Assembly: GCA_963643985.1 (NCBI GenBank)
Contig: CAVINP010000024.1
Span: 1-23,197, forward strand
From: SFTH01 sp963643985
GTDB lineage: Bacteria > Bacillota > Clostridia > Christensenellales > Aristaeellaceae
Length of the DNA: 23,197 nucleotides
Direction: 5' to 3'
Translations under genes and position numbers: made by a program
Part shown: positions 7,032 through 16,064 of the stretch, in pieces
How the letters are laid out: each line of letters begins with the position of its first letter
Numbering within the stretch: the first letter of the stretch is position 1
The notes under the pieces: generated by a model
Seen by the model: only the letters and a program-made list of their open reading frames with translations
Databases searched by the model: none
Told to the model about the DNA's origin: nothing

Positions 7032-8078
7032 ATGAAAAAGATCGTTTCTCTTCTGCTGTGTGTGCTGCTGGTGTGCCTGAGCCTGAGTGCTCTGGCCGAG
7101 GGTCAGAAGGTCGGCGTTTCGATGCCCACCAAGGATCTGCAGCGTTGGAATCAGGACGGCGAGAACATGCAGGCCGAGCTGGAAGCAGCAGGCTATACCG
7201 TTGATCTGCAGTTCGCTGCAAATGATGTACAGCAGCAGCTCAACCAGGTGACCAACATGATCAACAGCGGCTGCGAGGTGCTCGTTATCGCCGCCATCGA
7301 AGGTTCCTCTCTGGGCTCCGCTCTGGACCTGGCCAAGGAAAAGGGCATCCCGGTCATCGCCTATGACCGCCTGCTGATGGAATCCGATGCAGTTTCCTAC
7401 TATGCCACCTTCGACAACTACAAGGTCGGCACCGTGCAGGGCACCTACATCAAGGACGCTCTGGACCTCGACAATGCCGAAGGCCCGTTCTACCTTGAAA
7501 TCACCGCCGGCGACCCCGGTGACAACAACGCCAACTACTTCTATGCCGGCGCCATGGACGTGCTCAATCCCTACATTGAGTCCGGCAAGCTGGTTGTGAA
7601 GTCCGGCCAGACCGAGTTCACCGACGTGGCCACCCCCACCTGGAAGACCGAGACCGCTCAGACCCGTGCTGAGAGCATCCTGTCCTCCTTCTATGCGGAT
7701 GGTTCTTCCATCGATGCATGGCTGTGCTCCAATGACTCCACTGCTCTGGGCGTGACCAACGCTCTGGAAGCCAGCTACGACGGCGAATGGCCGATCATCA
7801 CCGGTCAGGACTGCGACGTCTCCAACGTCAAGAACATGATCGCCGGCAAGCAGAGCATGTCCGTTTTCAAGGACACCCGCACTCTGGCTGCTCAGGTCGT
7901 GAAGATGGTCGGTCAGATCCTCAGCGGCGAGACCGTCGATGTCAACGACACCGAGACCTACAACAACAACGTGATCACGGTTCCCTCCTTCCTCTGCGAG
8001 CCCGTGTTCGCTGATGTCAACAACTATCAGGAACTGCTGGTTGATTCCGGCTACTACACCGCCGATCAGCTGCAGTAA
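7032..8078 (+). CDS. chvE: ChvE-like sugar ABC transporter substrate-binding protein
   Basis: Periplasmic-binding-protein-type receptor, 348 residues, of the multiple-monosaccharide (ChvE) family. It captures a sugar outside the membrane and delivers it to the MmsA/MmsB complex encoded next. The signal peptide ends in ALA-EG near residue 23. The mature part begins KVGVSMPTKDLQRW and includes IAAIEGSSLG, PVIAYDRLL and ITGQDCD, all typical of xylose/ChvE-type binding proteins. The sugar cannot be told from sequence; arabinose, xylose, glucose and galactose are the usual ligands. There is no lipobox cysteine at the cleavage site, unlike most Gram-positive receptors. AAGGAGG precedes the ATG. Codons look more optimised than in neighbours (GCT, CTG, ATC), suggesting high expression. 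An attenuator follows. Confidence 0.93.
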   Translation: MKKIVSLLLCVLLVCLSLSALAEGQKVGVSMPTKDLQRWNQDGENMQAELEAAGYTVDLQFAANDVQQQLNQVTNMINSGCEVLVIAAIEGSSLGSALDLAKEKGIPVIAYDRLLMESDAVSYYATFDNYKVGTVQGTYIKDALDLDNAEGPFYLEITAGDPGDNNANYFYAGAMDVLNPYIESGKLVVKSGQTEFTDVATPTWKTETAQTRAESILSSFYADGSSIDAWLCSNDSTALGVTNALEASYDGEWPIITGQDCDVSNVKNMIAGKQSMSVFKDTRTLAAQVVKMVGQILSGETVDVNDTETYNNNVITVPSFLCEPVFADVNNYQELLVDSGYYTADQLQ

Positions 8079-8092
8079 TGCACTAAGTCTTT

Positions 8093-8129
8093 AAGGTGCA
8101 GGCGGACTTCTGCCCGCCTGCACCTTTTT
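8093..8129 (+). terminator. Intrinsic terminator/attenuator between binding protein and ATPase
   Basis: AAGGTGCAGGCGG, 8-base loop, CCGCCTGCACCTT then TTT: a perfect 13-bp GC-rich stem with a U-run. Since the downstream transport genes have no visible promoter, it probably attenuates and keeps the binding protein in excess over the membrane complex. Confidence 0.9.
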
Positions 8130-8164
8130 AATCATTCTCAAGCCTTGAAAGCAGGAGGAAAGAT

Positions 8165-9711
<1,547 letters not shown>

Positions 9712-9715
<4 letters not shown>

Positions 9716-10989
9716 GTGAAAAACGCAAATTTTCAGCGCTTTCGGAGAATCAGAAGCTCAGCGCATTTTTCCAGAAGTATACCATGATCATTGCGCTGGT
9801 CATCGTGACCATCGTTTTCGCATTGTGGAAGGGCAAGGAAGGGCTGATACTCCTGCCCGCCAACATCAGCGGTCTGATCGCCGAAAACGCATACGTGTTC
9901 GTGTTGGCGGCCGGCATGCTGCTGTGCATACTCACGGGCGGCAACATTGACCTGTCCGTAGGCTCGGTCGTCTGCTTCACCGCGGCCATCGGCTGCACCA
10001 TGATGCAAAACGGCACCAACATGTGGGTGGCCGTGATCGTCATGCTGCTTTGCGGTCTGGCCATCGGCATCTTCCAGGGCTTCTGGATTGCCAAGGTGGG
10101 CGTGCCGCCGTTCATCGCCACGCTCTCGGGCATGTATGCCTTCCGCGGCTTTACCAACATCGTGCTGCAGGGCCTGCGCATCGATATTACGAACGAAAAG
10201 TTCCTGGCGGTGTTCGGCAACGGCAAGACCTCCGTCATACCGGATGTGGTCCGTCAGATCTTCCCGGGGCTTGACAATGTCTTCACCAAGGAGAATGCGC
10301 ATCTTACGCGCCTGATCGGCGAGAACTTCATTGAGAAGTTCAACATGACCTGCATGATCATCGGCGTAATCTTCGCGCTGGTGTTTGTCATCTCCAAGCT
10401 GCGTCAGATCTCCAAGCGCAAAAAGATGGGCCTGAATCAGTCGATCCCGGAGCAGGTCATATCGACCGTCGTGATCGTGGCCCTGGTGCTCTGGCTCTCC
10501 TTCAAGCTCAGCTGCTACAGAGGCTTCCCGACAGTACTGATCTGGATCGGCCTCGTGATTGCCATCTATGCCTACATCACCACCAAGACTGCCATCGGTC
10601 GCCACCTCTATGCGGTCGGCGGCAACGAGAAGGCGGCATCGCTCTCGGGCATCAAAACCAGAAACGTCTACTGGTTTGCCTACGCCAATATGGGTCTGCT
10701 GGCAGGCCTGGCCGGCATACTGACCGCCGCACGTGCCAAGGGCATTGATCCCGTGTACGGCGAGGGCTACGAGATGGATGCCATCGCATCCTGCTTCATC
10801 GGCGGTGCCTCCGCCTACGGCGGTTCAGGCAAGGTTTCGGGCATGATCATCGGCGCCATACTCATGGGCGTGATCAACAAGGGCATGATTATCGTCGGCG
10901 TGGACGCCAACTTCCAGAAGGTCGTCAAGGGCATCGTGCTGCTGGTGGCCGTCATGTTCGACGTGATGTCCAAGCGACAGAAGCGATAA
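9712..10989 (+). CDS. mmsB: Multiple-sugar ABC transporter permease (MmsB/GguB type)
   Basis: Inner-membrane permease of 425 residues in the ribose/xylose/ChvE (CUT2, BPD_transp_2) family, forming the sugar channel. It has about ten hydrophobic segments. Conserved motifs are LTGGNIDLSVGS near residue 80, VPPFIATLSGMYAFRG near residues 128-143, and the C-terminal IGRHLYAVGGNEKAASLSGI. A longer insertion of roughly 50 residues after FRGFTNIVLQG is typical of MmsB compared with shorter ribose permeases. Translation is coupled to the ATPase by a 4-bp overlap. A second, different permease gene follows 19 bp later. Confidence 0.94.
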
Positions 10990-11008
10990 ACAGGGAGGAG
11001 CAGTAAAT

Positions 11009-12178
11009 ATGAAAGATAAATCCTTTCTGTCGATGATTAAAAGAAACATCATGACCGTGATACTGGTTCTGGTGTATCTGTTCTTCGTGGTGCTGACCAA
11101 GGGCGGCATCTTTAAGCCTGCCAGCTTTTCCGAGCTGATCAACCAGAACGCCTACGTCTACATACTGGGCGTCGGCATGCTCATGTGCATGCTCACCGGC
11201 GGCAATGTCGATCTGAGCTGCGGCTCCTTCGTCTGCCTGCTGGGCGCACTGGGTGGCCTGTTCATGGTTATCAAGGGCATGAACGTGGCGCTGTCCATCG
11301 TGCTGATTCTGGTCATCGGCGTGATCTACGGTCTGATCCTGGGCTATCTGATCGCCTATGTGCATATCCCGCCGTGGATTGCGACCCTGGCCGGCTACCT
11401 CTCCTTCAGAGGCCTCGGCACATCGATCCTCTCCTCCAATTCCACGACAGGCTCGATCGCGGCCTTCCCCAAGAGCTTTGAGAACATTTTCTACGGCCGC
11501 ATCTTCTCGACCACACCGGGCGTGTTCAACTGGGTCTGCTTCATCTGCGGCATCGTTGCGGCGGTGCTCGTGGTGCTGCTGGCCATGAGCAACCGCAAGA
11601 CGCGCATCCGCAAGGGCTACGAGGTCGAAGCGCTGAAGCTGACGGTTGTGAAGTGCGTGCTGGAGTGCGGCGTGATCATCCTTCTGATGAGCAGGCTTGC
11701 CATGAACGGCGGCATACCCACAGCCCTGGTCTGGGTGCTGGCCATCGTGCTGCTCTACAGCTTCATTACCTCGAAGACCACCATCGGCCGCCACTTCTAC
11801 GTGGTCGGCGGCAACATCGAGACGGCGCGACTCTCGGGCGTGAACACCCGCAGGATCATGCTGCTGGCCTACCTGAACATGGCGGTGCTGACCAGCATCA
11901 CGGCGATGTGCGTCATCTCACGCTCCGACTCGGCGTATGCAGACATCGGCAAGAACTTCGAGATGGATGCCATCTCGGCCTGCGTTGTCGGCGGTGTATC
12001 GGCCACGGGCGGTGCCGGCAGCGTGTTCGGCATGGTTGTTGGCGCGACGCTGATCGGCGTGATCAACCTGGGCATGAGCCTGATCAGTATGGATATGGAC
12101 TGGCAGCGCGTCGTGAAGGGCTTTGTCCTTCTGGCCGCAGTGGTGTTCGATATCCTCTCCAAGAAACACGAAACCTGA
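11009..12178 (+). CDS. Second, paralogous sugar ABC transporter permease
   Basis: 389-residue permease of the same family as the gene before it, with matching landmarks: LTGGNVDLSCGS, IPPWIATLAGYLSFRG and IGRHFYVVGGNIETARLSGV. It is clearly a paralog rather than a duplicate, since most positions outside these motifs differ and the extracellular insertion is shorter. GGGAGGAG precedes the ATG, and 19 bp separate it from mmsB. With one ATPase gene encoding two cassettes and two permeases, a heterodimeric channel, or two alternative transporters sharing MmsA, are the two simple readings; the sequence cannot decide. Ile codons here use ATC more than elsewhere in the window. Confidence 0.93.
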   Translation: MKDKSFLSMIKRNIMTVILVLVYLFFVVLTKGGIFKPASFSELINQNAYVYILGVGMLMCMLTGGNVDLSCGSFVCLLGALGGLFMVIKGMNVALSIVLILVIGVIYGLILGYLIAYVHIPPWIATLAGYLSFRGLGTSILSSNSTTGSIAAFPKSFENIFYGRIFSTTPGVFNWVCFICGIVAAVLVVLLAMSNRKTRIRKGYEVEALKLTVVKCVLECGVIILLMSRLAMNGGIPTALVWVLAIVLLYSFITSKTTIGRHFYVVGGNIETARLSGVNTRRIMLLAYLNMAVLTSITAMCVISRSDSAYADIGKNFEMDAISACVVGGVSATGGAGSVFGMVVGATLIGVINLGMSLISMDMDWQRVVKGFVLLAAVVFDILSKKHET

Positions 12179-12211
12179 TATGACTTTACCCAAGTTTTCC
12201 ATTAATGCTAC

Positions 12212-12240
12212 TTGCAATTTCGGGCAGGCAGTGATATAAT
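12212..12240 (+). promoter_or_regulatory. Predicted rpsT promoter
   Basis: TTGCAA (12212-12217), 17-bp spacer, TATAAT (12235-12240) with a TGA extended -10. No hairpin separates it from the permease gene, so some read-through into rpsT is likely. Confidence 0.8.
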
Positions 12241-12259
12241 ACTTAATGCAATTTGCGTA

Positions 12260-12267
12260 GGGAGGTG
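12260..12267 (+). promoter_or_regulatory. rpsT ribosome binding site
   Basis: GGGAGGTG, with GGGAGG eight bases upstream of the TTG start at 12274. The in-frame GTG at 12265 is part of this site and therefore not a credible start. Confidence 0.7.
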
Positions 12268-12273
12268 AACAAT

Positions 12274-12534
12274 TTGCCGAATATCAAGTCTGCCATCAAG
12301 CGCGTGAAGGTGACCGAAAAGAAGAACCTGCGCAACCGAATGATCAAGTCTGCGATGAAGACCCAGATCAAGAAGTTCGATTCCGCCGTATCCGCGAACG
12401 AGGCCGATGTCAAGCTGCTCAGCGCGACTCAGGGCGCGGTTGACAAGGCTGCCGCTAAGGGCGTTATCCATAAGAACGCTGCGAACCGCAAGAAGGCTCG
12501 CATGGCAAAGCGTCTTGCTAAGGCCGCTCAGTAA
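12274..12534 (+). CDS. rpsT: 30S ribosomal protein S20
   Basis: Ribosomal protein S20, 86 residues, a small basic helical protein that binds 16S rRNA in the lower part of the 30S subunit. The N-terminus PNIKSAIKRVKVTEKKNLRN and the C-terminal block GVIHKNAANRKKARMAKRL are diagnostic. The start is TTG at 12274, giving the standard S20 N-terminus MPNIKSA. Earlier in-frame TTG and GTG codons overlap or precede the Shine-Dalgarno site. A TTG start is known to be used to keep S20 expression low and autoregulated in some bacteria; here that is inference. It is monocistronic, with its own promoter and a downstream hairpin. Confidence 0.98.
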   Translation: MPNIKSAIKRVKVTEKKNLRNRMIKSAMKTQIKKFDSAVSANEADVKLLSATQGAVDKAAAKGVIHKNAANRKKARMAKRLAKAAQ

Positions 12535-12543
12535 GGTCACAAA

Positions 12544-12594
12544 AATGCAACAGAGGGAACGCGGGTATTTGTCTGCGTTTCCTTTTGTTGTATT
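12544..12594 (+). terminator. Long hairpin after rpsT, probable terminator
   Basis: AATGCAACAGAGGGAACGCGG pairs with the 22-base right arm at 12573-12594 to form a stem of about 21 pairs, including several G-U pairs and one bulged base. The right arm contains CTTTT. It lies just past the rpsT stop. Confidence 0.6.
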
Positions 12595-12630
12595 CAGGCA
12601 TAAATAATCTGCAAGATCGGAGGCTGCGGC

Positions 12631-13956
12631 ATGGATGATCTGTTTTCTGCGGCAGGGCACGCACTGGCCCCACTGGCAGACAGGATGCGCCCGAAGACGC
12701 TGGATGATTTCATCGGACAGACCCACATCGTGGGCCGCGGCAAGCTGCTGCGCCGTGCAATCGAGGCCGACCGCCTCACCAGTTCCATATTCTGGGGCCC
12801 GCCCGGCTGCGGCAAGACGACGCTGGCCTCTATCATTGCCGAGACCACAAGCTCGGCCTTTGTCAAGCTCAATGCTGTCACCAGCGGCGTCTCCGACGTG
12901 CGGGAAGTGCTGCGCGAGGCGCAGGAGCGGCTGGATCTCTACGGCCAGAGTACCTATCTGCTCCTGGACGAGTGCCATCGCTGGAGCAAGGCACAGTCCG
13001 ACTCCATACTGCCCGCCATCGAGCAGGGCGTGATACGCTTCATCGGCTCGACCACCGAGAACCCGATGATCTCCATGACGCCCGCCATTGTCAGCCGATG
13101 CAGACTGTTTCACTTCGAAGCACTCAGCATCGAAGAGGTGGAGTGTGCGGTGCTTAACGCCATTTCCGATCCTATCAACGGCTACGGCGATCAGGATGTG
13201 CAGATCGAGGATGACGCATTGGAACATATTGCCCGCGTGGCGAACGGCGACGTGCGCAGTGCACTCAATGCACTGGAACTGGCAGTGCTCACCACACCCA
13301 TGGAGAGCGACGGTGCGATCCACATCACGCTCGAGGTGGCGGAGGAATCCATACAGACGCACGTGCTGCAGATGGACGAATCCATGTTCTATGACATGCT
13401 TTCGGCGTTCTGCAAGTCTCTGCGCGGATCTGACAGCGATGCGGCGTTGGCCTGGTTCGCCCGCATGAACCGGGCAGGCGTGGATCCGCGTATCATTGTG
13501 CGGCGCGTCATCGCCCACGCCAGCGAGGATGTGGGCATGGCCAATCCCATGGCGATGCTGCAGGCCGAGGCGGCCATGAGTGCGCTGGAGCGCATCGGCA
13601 TGCCCGAGGCCAGGCTGCCCATCGCGCAGGCGATAATTGCTGTGTGCGAAAGCCCCAAGTCCAATTCCGTGGTGATGGCCATCGACCGCGCCATGGCGGA
13701 TGCCGAAAAGGGTGGCTATCAGAGCGTGCCGCTGCACCTGCGCGATACGCACTACAAGGGCGCGTCCGAACTGGGCTTCGGCGACGGCTACAAGTACGCG
13801 CATGACTACCCCGGCCACTACGTGCATCAGCAGTATGCGCCGCTGGAGGCCCGGGGGATGCCCTACTATACCCCCAGCGAAGAGGGCTACGAGGTCAAGA
13901 TCCGCAAGATCCGCAAGGAGCGCGGCTTTGAGGATGACCCTGACCCGTCGAAGTGA
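12631..13956 (+). CDS. rarA: Replication-associated recombination protein A (RarA/MgsA AAA+ ATPase)
   Basis: 441-residue AAA+ ATPase of the RarA/MgsA/WRNIP1 family, which acts at stalled replication forks and is related to clamp-loader subunits. Walker A GPPGCGKTT is at 56-64, Walker B YLLLDECHRW at 109-118, sensor 1 GSTTENP at 139-145, and the arginine-finger region SRC at 155-157. The C-terminal tetramerisation part includes DPRIIVRRVIAHASEDVG and the conserved HLRDTHYKGASELGFGDGYKYAHDYPGHY-type block. Walker B reads DECHRW where DEIHRFN is usual, a mild variation that keeps the catalytic acidic pair. The ATG follows GGAGG by seven bases. No convincing promoter of its own was found, so it may rely on rpsT read-through. 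Confidence 0.97.
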   Translation: MDDLFSAAGHALAPLADRMRPKTLDDFIGQTHIVGRGKLLRRAIEADRLTSSIFWGPPGCGKTTLASIIAETTSSAFVKLNAVTSGVSDVREVLREAQERLDLYGQSTYLLLDECHRWSKAQSDSILPAIEQGVIRFIGSTTENPMISMTPAIVSRCRLFHFEALSIEEVECAVLNAISDPINGYGDQDVQIEDDALEHIARVANGDVRSALNALELAVLTTPMESDGAIHITLEVAEESIQTHVLQMDESMFYDMLSAFCKSLRGSDSDAALAWFARMNRAGVDPRIIVRRVIAHASEDVGMANPMAMLQAEAAMSALERIGMPEARLPIAQAIIAVCESPKSNSVVMAIDRAMADAEKGGYQSVPLHLRDTHYKGASELGFGDGYKYAHDYPGHYVHQQYAPLEARGMPYYTPSEEGYEVKIRKIRKERGFEDDPDPSK

Positions 13957-13957
13957 T

Positions 13958-13982
13958 GAAAAAACAATCGTTCGATTTTTTT
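13958..13982 (+). terminator. Weak A/T-rich hairpin after rarA
   Basis: AATCG-TT-CGATT flanked by six A and seven T residues. The GC content of the stem is low and the loop is tight, so terminator function is doubtful but the flanking A and T runs are suggestive. Confidence 0.3.
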
Positions 13983-13989
13983 GCCTGCC

Positions 13990-14013
13990 GTTTTAACCTC
14001 ACATGGTTGAAAC
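13990..14013. promoter_or_regulatory. Inverted repeat overlapping the vanW-gene -35 box
   Basis: GTTTTAACC, six bases, GGTTGAAAC: nine positions with a single mismatch. The right arm contains the TTGAAA -35 element, which is where a repressor operator would be placed; no regulator is identified. Confidence 0.4.
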
Positions 14014-14035
14014 AGGCGGGCGTTTTCCATATAAT
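14007..14035 (+). promoter_or_regulatory. Predicted promoter of the VanW-family gene
   Basis: TTGAAA (14007-14012), 17-bp spacer, TATAAT (14030-14035), 29 bp before the ATG. Confidence 0.8.
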
Positions 14036-14064
14036 GGCTGTACCTGAAGGGAGCGGAAGAGAGT

Positions 14065-15723
14065 ATGACGAAGACGACATCAAAGGCAAAGAAGACTGTG
14101 CGCGGAACAAAAAGCACTGTCAAGTCGTCCAAGTCGGGTATGACCAAGAAAAAGACAGCAGGCACACGCAAAAAGAAAATAACGATAGAGGAAAACCCGC
14201 TGGCCAGCAGGCGCTCGTCCGTTTACAGCCAGGTGCAGCCGATACGGCAGGCACCACCCCCACAGCCGCACAGACAAAAAACAGGCCCGCGCATGGATAA
14301 AGTGCAGCAGAGGAAACAGGTACCGCGTCCGCAGACGAGAAAGCCGCGCAGGCGCCGCAACCCCGTTTCCTTTGCTACGTTTGTGCTGCTGCTGATCATC
14401 TGCGGCGGCGTCGCCATGGGTGTTCACCTCAAGAAGAATTACCGGGCCTTTGCCGAAATGAAACAGGTGGTCTCCCAACAGACATTCTACCCGGGCACGC
14501 TGGTGGACGATATTGACCTGTCGCAGATGACGCTGCAGCAGGCCATATCCTATTGGGAAGAACAGATCGAGCCGGCCTACCGCGACAGCACGGTCACTTT
14601 GGATGACGGCACGAGCGTCACCGCATCCCGGCTCGGCTATCAGAGCGACTATCAGCAGACGCTCTCCTCGGCGTGGAGCGCGGGGCGCAGCGGTTCGCTC
14701 GTGGAACGTTATATCCGCATGACCCAAGGCAGCGGCCAGGGCGCAAGCTACACGGTCAACCGTTCGCTCTACGACGAAGCGATCGTGGCGGAGTATGCCG
14801 CGTCCGTAGCGCAGCAGGTCGACACGCAGGCTCAGGACGCGCAGCTGATCTCGTTCAACACGCAGACCTACAGCTTTGAATTTGAGCCGGAGGTGCAGGG
14901 GCGCAGCCTCAATCAGGAAAAGCTGGTGCAGGATATCGAGGCGGCACTGCAGGCGGGCGGCGGCTCGGTGCAGATGCAGATCGACGTGATTGAGCCTGAG
15001 ATCACGCAGGAGAACGTTTCGTCCAATTACGGCATGATCAGCTATGCCGTGACGGATGCCTCTTCCTCATCGAGCAACCGTCTGGAAAACATCCGCCTGG
15101 CGCTGTCGCTGATCGACGGCACGGCTTTGGAACCCGGCGAAAGCTTCTCCTTTAATGATACCGTGGGCGAACGTACCACGGAGCGCGGCTTCAAGACGGC
15201 CAAGGCCTATTCCAAGAGCAAGGTCGTGGAAGAGGTGGGCGGCGGCATCTGTCAGGTATCCACCACACTCTTTAACGCCGCCGTGAAGGCCGATCTTCAG
15301 ATTGATGAGCGGCATTCGCACTCGCTGACGGTCAGCTATGTGGATCTGGGCAAGGATGCCGCAGTGGACTGGGGCAACAAGGACCTGCGCTTTACCAATA
15401 CCTCGAGCGACCGCATCTACATCGGCTGCTACCTGACGGACGACGGGCGGGTGCGCATCGGCATTTTCGGCAAGCTCATTCCCGACGGTGTCACGATCAC
15501 GCTCGAGAGCGAGCAGACGGAAACCATTGCGTATGACACGGAGTATCAGATGAGTTTTTCGCTGGCCAGCGGCGAACAGAGCGTGGCCCAGAAGGGCAAG
15601 AACGGCTATCGCGCCACCACCTACAAGGTCTGGTGGGATGCGAACGGCAACGAACTGCGGCGCGTGGAACTGTGCAAGAGCAAGTATTCGGCAACAACGG
15701 AAATTATAGAATACGGCGTCTGA
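14065..15723 (+). CDS. VanW family membrane-anchored cell-envelope protein
   Basis: 552-residue protein with a cytoplasmic tail, one transmembrane segment and a large extracellular part. Residues 1-100 are extremely Lys/Arg-rich (TKTTSKAKK, KKKTAGTRKKK, RKPRRRRNP), with a Pro/Gln-rich middle. Residues about 102-120 form the membrane helix. Residues about 135-320 look like the peptidoglycan-binding-4 type region that often precedes VanW. The VanW domain covers about 335-465, with FSFNDTVGERT and VGGGICQVSTTLFNAA (391-406). Residues 470-552 look like a G5-type C-terminal domain (TETIAYDTEYQMSF). Family members are linked to the cell wall, and VanW occurs in some vancomycin resistance clusters, but no biochemical function is known and no van genes are nearby, so resistance should not be inferred. 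Own promoter; AAGGGAG precedes the ATG. Confidence 0.93.
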   Translation: MTKTTSKAKKTVRGTKSTVKSSKSGMTKKKTAGTRKKKITIEENPLASRRSSVYSQVQPIRQAPPPQPHRQKTGPRMDKVQQRKQVPRPQTRKPRRRRNPVSFATFVLLLIICGGVAMGVHLKKNYRAFAEMKQVVSQQTFYPGTLVDDIDLSQMTLQQAISYWEEQIEPAYRDSTVTLDDGTSVTASRLGYQSDYQQTLSSAWSAGRSGSLVERYIRMTQGSGQGASYTVNRSLYDEAIVAEYAASVAQQVDTQAQDAQLISFNTQTYSFEFEPEVQGRSLNQEKLVQDIEAALQAGGGSVQMQIDVIEPEITQENVSSNYGMISYAVTDASSSSSNRLENIRLALSLIDGTALEPGESFSFNDTVGERTTERGFKTAKAYSKSKVVEEVGGGICQVSTTLFNAAVKADLQIDERHSHSLTVSYVDLGKDAAVDWGNKDLRFTNTSSDRIYIGCYLTDDGRVRIGIFGKLIPDGVTITLESEQTETIAYDTEYQMSFSLASGEQSVAQKGKNGYRATTYKVWWDANGNELRRVELCKSKYSATTEIIEYGV

Positions 15724-15726
15724 TGT

Positions 15727-15755
15727 TTGCACTTTGAAGCGCGGTATGGTATAAT
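15727..15755 (+). promoter_or_regulatory. Predicted promoter of the small membrane-protein gene
   Basis: TTGCAC (15727-15732), 17-bp spacer, TATAAT (15750-15755) with a TGG extended -10. The -35 begins four bases after the VanW-gene stop. Confidence 0.75.
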
Positions 15756-15791
15756 GATCCGGAAGGGATAAATTGAGGGAGGCGAAATGCT

Positions 15792-16013
15792 GTGCCAAAG
15801 CTGTATACGAGGGAAGAAGTGCGTCGGCGCAGGATGAAGTATCAGATATTTGCCGGCATGTTCGACTTTCTGTTCATTGTGGCCGGTATCATCGTCATCA
15901 TTGCGTGCATCATACTGCTCTCGTCGCTGATCGCGTGGCTGAAGAGCGATGTGCCCGTGACGTTCAAGACGCTCTGGGAGACCGTGATGAAGGCCATCAT
16001 TGTGCCCGAGTGA
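15792..16013 (+). CDS. Small single-pass membrane protein of unknown function
   Basis: 73 residues, GTG start, with GAGGGAGG nine bases upstream and a dedicated promoter, so it is a real gene despite its size. I do not recognise a family. The first 16 residues are basic (REEVRRRRMK). Residues about 18-50 are strongly hydrophobic (FLFIVAGIIVIIACIILLSSLIAWL), enough for one long or possibly two tightly packed membrane segments. The short tail (KSDVPVTFKTLWETVMKAIIVPE) is amphipathic. By the positive-inside rule the N-terminus should be cytoplasmic. It precedes the two glycosylase genes, separated by a hairpin, and no functional link is evident. Confidence 0.75.
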   Translation: MPKLYTREEVRRRRMKYQIFAGMFDFLFIVAGIIVIIACIILLSSLIAWLKSDVPVTFKTLWETVMKAIIVPE

Positions 16014-16018
16014 TACTG

Positions 16019-16042
16019 CAAATCCGGCTTATGCCGGATTTG
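16019..16042 (+). terminator. Hairpin between the small membrane protein and the glycosylase genes
   Basis: CAAATCCGGC, loop TTAT, GCCGGATTTG: a perfect 10-bp stem five bases after the stop codon. It is followed by TGTTATAG rather than a solid U-run, so it may be a partial terminator. No promoter is visible between it and the next gene. Confidence 0.6.
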
Positions 16043-16064
16043 TGTTATAGAGAGGGGAAGAAAA

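Noticed and set aside
12208..13827. 539-codon minus-strand frame opposite rpsT and rarA
   Set aside because: It runs through two well-identified genes and their promoter, so it cannot be a real gene.
13953..14300. Possible small gene starting at the end of rarA
   Set aside because: It spans the promoter of the VanW gene and then runs out of frame through its basic tail; no ribosome site precedes it.
14065..15723. Vancomycin resistance locus because of the VanW domain
   Set aside because: VanW domains are common in Clostridia, and no vanH/A/X/R/S-type genes are present in the window.
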